A stretch of 64,000 bases of DNA. Origin: Methylocystis iwaonis. Lineage in GTDB: Bacteria > Pseudomonadota > Alphaproteobacteria > Rhizobiales > Beijerinckiaceae. How positions within the stretch are numbered: position 1 is the stretch's first letter; the number at the start of each line of letters is the position of its first letter. Positions 63,533 through 64,000 of this stretch are shown here, one piece after another. The position numbers and the translations under genes were made by a program. Below the pieces are notes generated by a model. It did not search any database. It was given only the letters and a program-made list of their open reading frames with translations, and was not told where the DNA came from. The stretch is taken from assembly GCF_027925385.1 (NCBI RefSeq), contig NZ_AP027142.1, forward strand, positions 2,338,001-2,402,000. The letters are read 5' to 3'.

Positions 63533-64000
63533 ATGGACGACTCTCGCTCTTTCGAAACCTATGAAGCCGAACCCACTCCCGCACCCGCGCAGCTCGACGA
63601 CATCATGCAGAAGATGGCCGAGCACAAAGGCTGCGGCACGTCGGGCGGCAGCGGCAAAGCTAGCTGCGGCACCGGCGCGGGCGAAAACGACATGCCCACC
63701 GAAATCTGGGAGAAAGTCAAGAACCACCCCTGCTACAGCGAAGAAGCCCACCATCACTATGCGCGCATGCATGTCGCCGTCGCGCCGGCCTGCAACATTC
63801 AGTGCAACTATTGTAACCGCAAATATGACTGCGCCAATGAATCGCGTCCCGGCGTCGTCTCCGAGAAGCTGAGCCCCGAGCAAGCCGCCAAGAAAGTGCT
63901 CGCGGTGGCCTCCGCCATTCCGCAGATGACGGTGCTCGGCATCGCCGGCCCCGGCGACCCGCTCGCCAATCCCGGCAAGACGTTCAAGACCTTCGAGCTG
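63533..64000 (+). CDS. nifB: NifB, nitrogenase cofactor radical-SAM enzyme (partial)
   Basis: The first 156 residues are present; the rest lies outside the window. After a variable N-terminal segment comes [20 protein letters not shown] and the radical-SAM cysteine motif CNIQCNYC (C-x3-C-x2-C), then [13 protein letters not shown], all typical of NifB. NifB assembles the 8Fe core of the FeMo-cofactor. GAGG lies upstream of the ATG, and a sigma-54 promoter and NifA site lie upstream. Confidence 0.95.
   Translation, partial: MDDSRSFETYEAEPTPAPAQLDDIMQKMAEHKGCGTSGGSGKASCGTGAGENDMPTEIWEKVKNHPCYSEEAHHHYARMHVAVAPACNIQCNYCNRKYDCANESRPGVVSEKLSPEQAAKKVLAVASAIPQMTVLGIAGPGDPLANPGKTFKTFEL

Overview
The window is high-GC alphaproteobacterial chromosome, Hyphomicrobiales-like. 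Supporting features are a TadD fragment, a MucR/Ros regulator, the fdxA-carD pair, lolC-lolD-proS, hflK-hflC-htrA-serB-miaA, a short bacterial-type ProS without an editing domain, a phasin, and an oxygen-sensitive NifA beside nifB. A diazotrophic methylotroph or methanotroph such as Methylocystis or Methylosinus fits best. That is inference, because no methane or methanol oxidation gene lies in the window.

Layout. 1-11.4 kb: end of tadD, an outer-membrane barrel, tRNA-Ser, a divergent SDR/HxlR pair, small membrane proteins, the membrane proteolysis and stress block hflKC-htrA, serB, miaA, a DUF155 protein and fdxA. 11.8-22.8 kb: CarD with a very long basic N-terminal extension, an orphan ABC-2 permease of atypical composition, purEK, MucR, a MerR fusion, a biotin carboxylase alpha subunit, clpP and tig. 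23-30.6 kb: tRNA-Leu, a lysozyme-inhibitor-like protein, a multicopper-oxidase fold that has lost its copper ligands, an RpfF-type DSF synthase coupled to a GGDEF-EAL protein and facing a degenerate second crotonase, and a membrane-anchored periplasmic protein with a predicted N-terminal histidine. 30.9-41.2 kb: lolD, lolC/E, proS, an 84-bp tandem hairpin array, an IS4-type element inside a palindromic repeat, an ABC-F ATPase, tRNA-Glu and a TacAT-type toxin-antitoxin pair. 41.3-54 kb: a nearly complete type II secretion system in four strand-alternating blocks. 54-60.7 kb: an EAL and a GGDEF protein, a zincin, leuC, Rsm22, a VOC protein, rplS and a phasin. 61-64 kb: dodecin, nifA and the start of nifB.

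The type II secretion genes together encode prepilin peptidase, pseudopilins, inner-membrane platform, ATPase and secretin. Three c-di-GMP enzymes and a DSF synthase point to a switch between motile and sessile life. NifA and nifB share a regulatory region with a NifA activator site and sigma-54 promoter sequences.

The intergenic spaces are full of palindromic repeats of at least seven families. One is nested inside another, one is split by the IS, one forms a tandem array, and some provide the stop codons and last residues of neighbouring genes. Functions are read from sequence patterns only; no database search was run.
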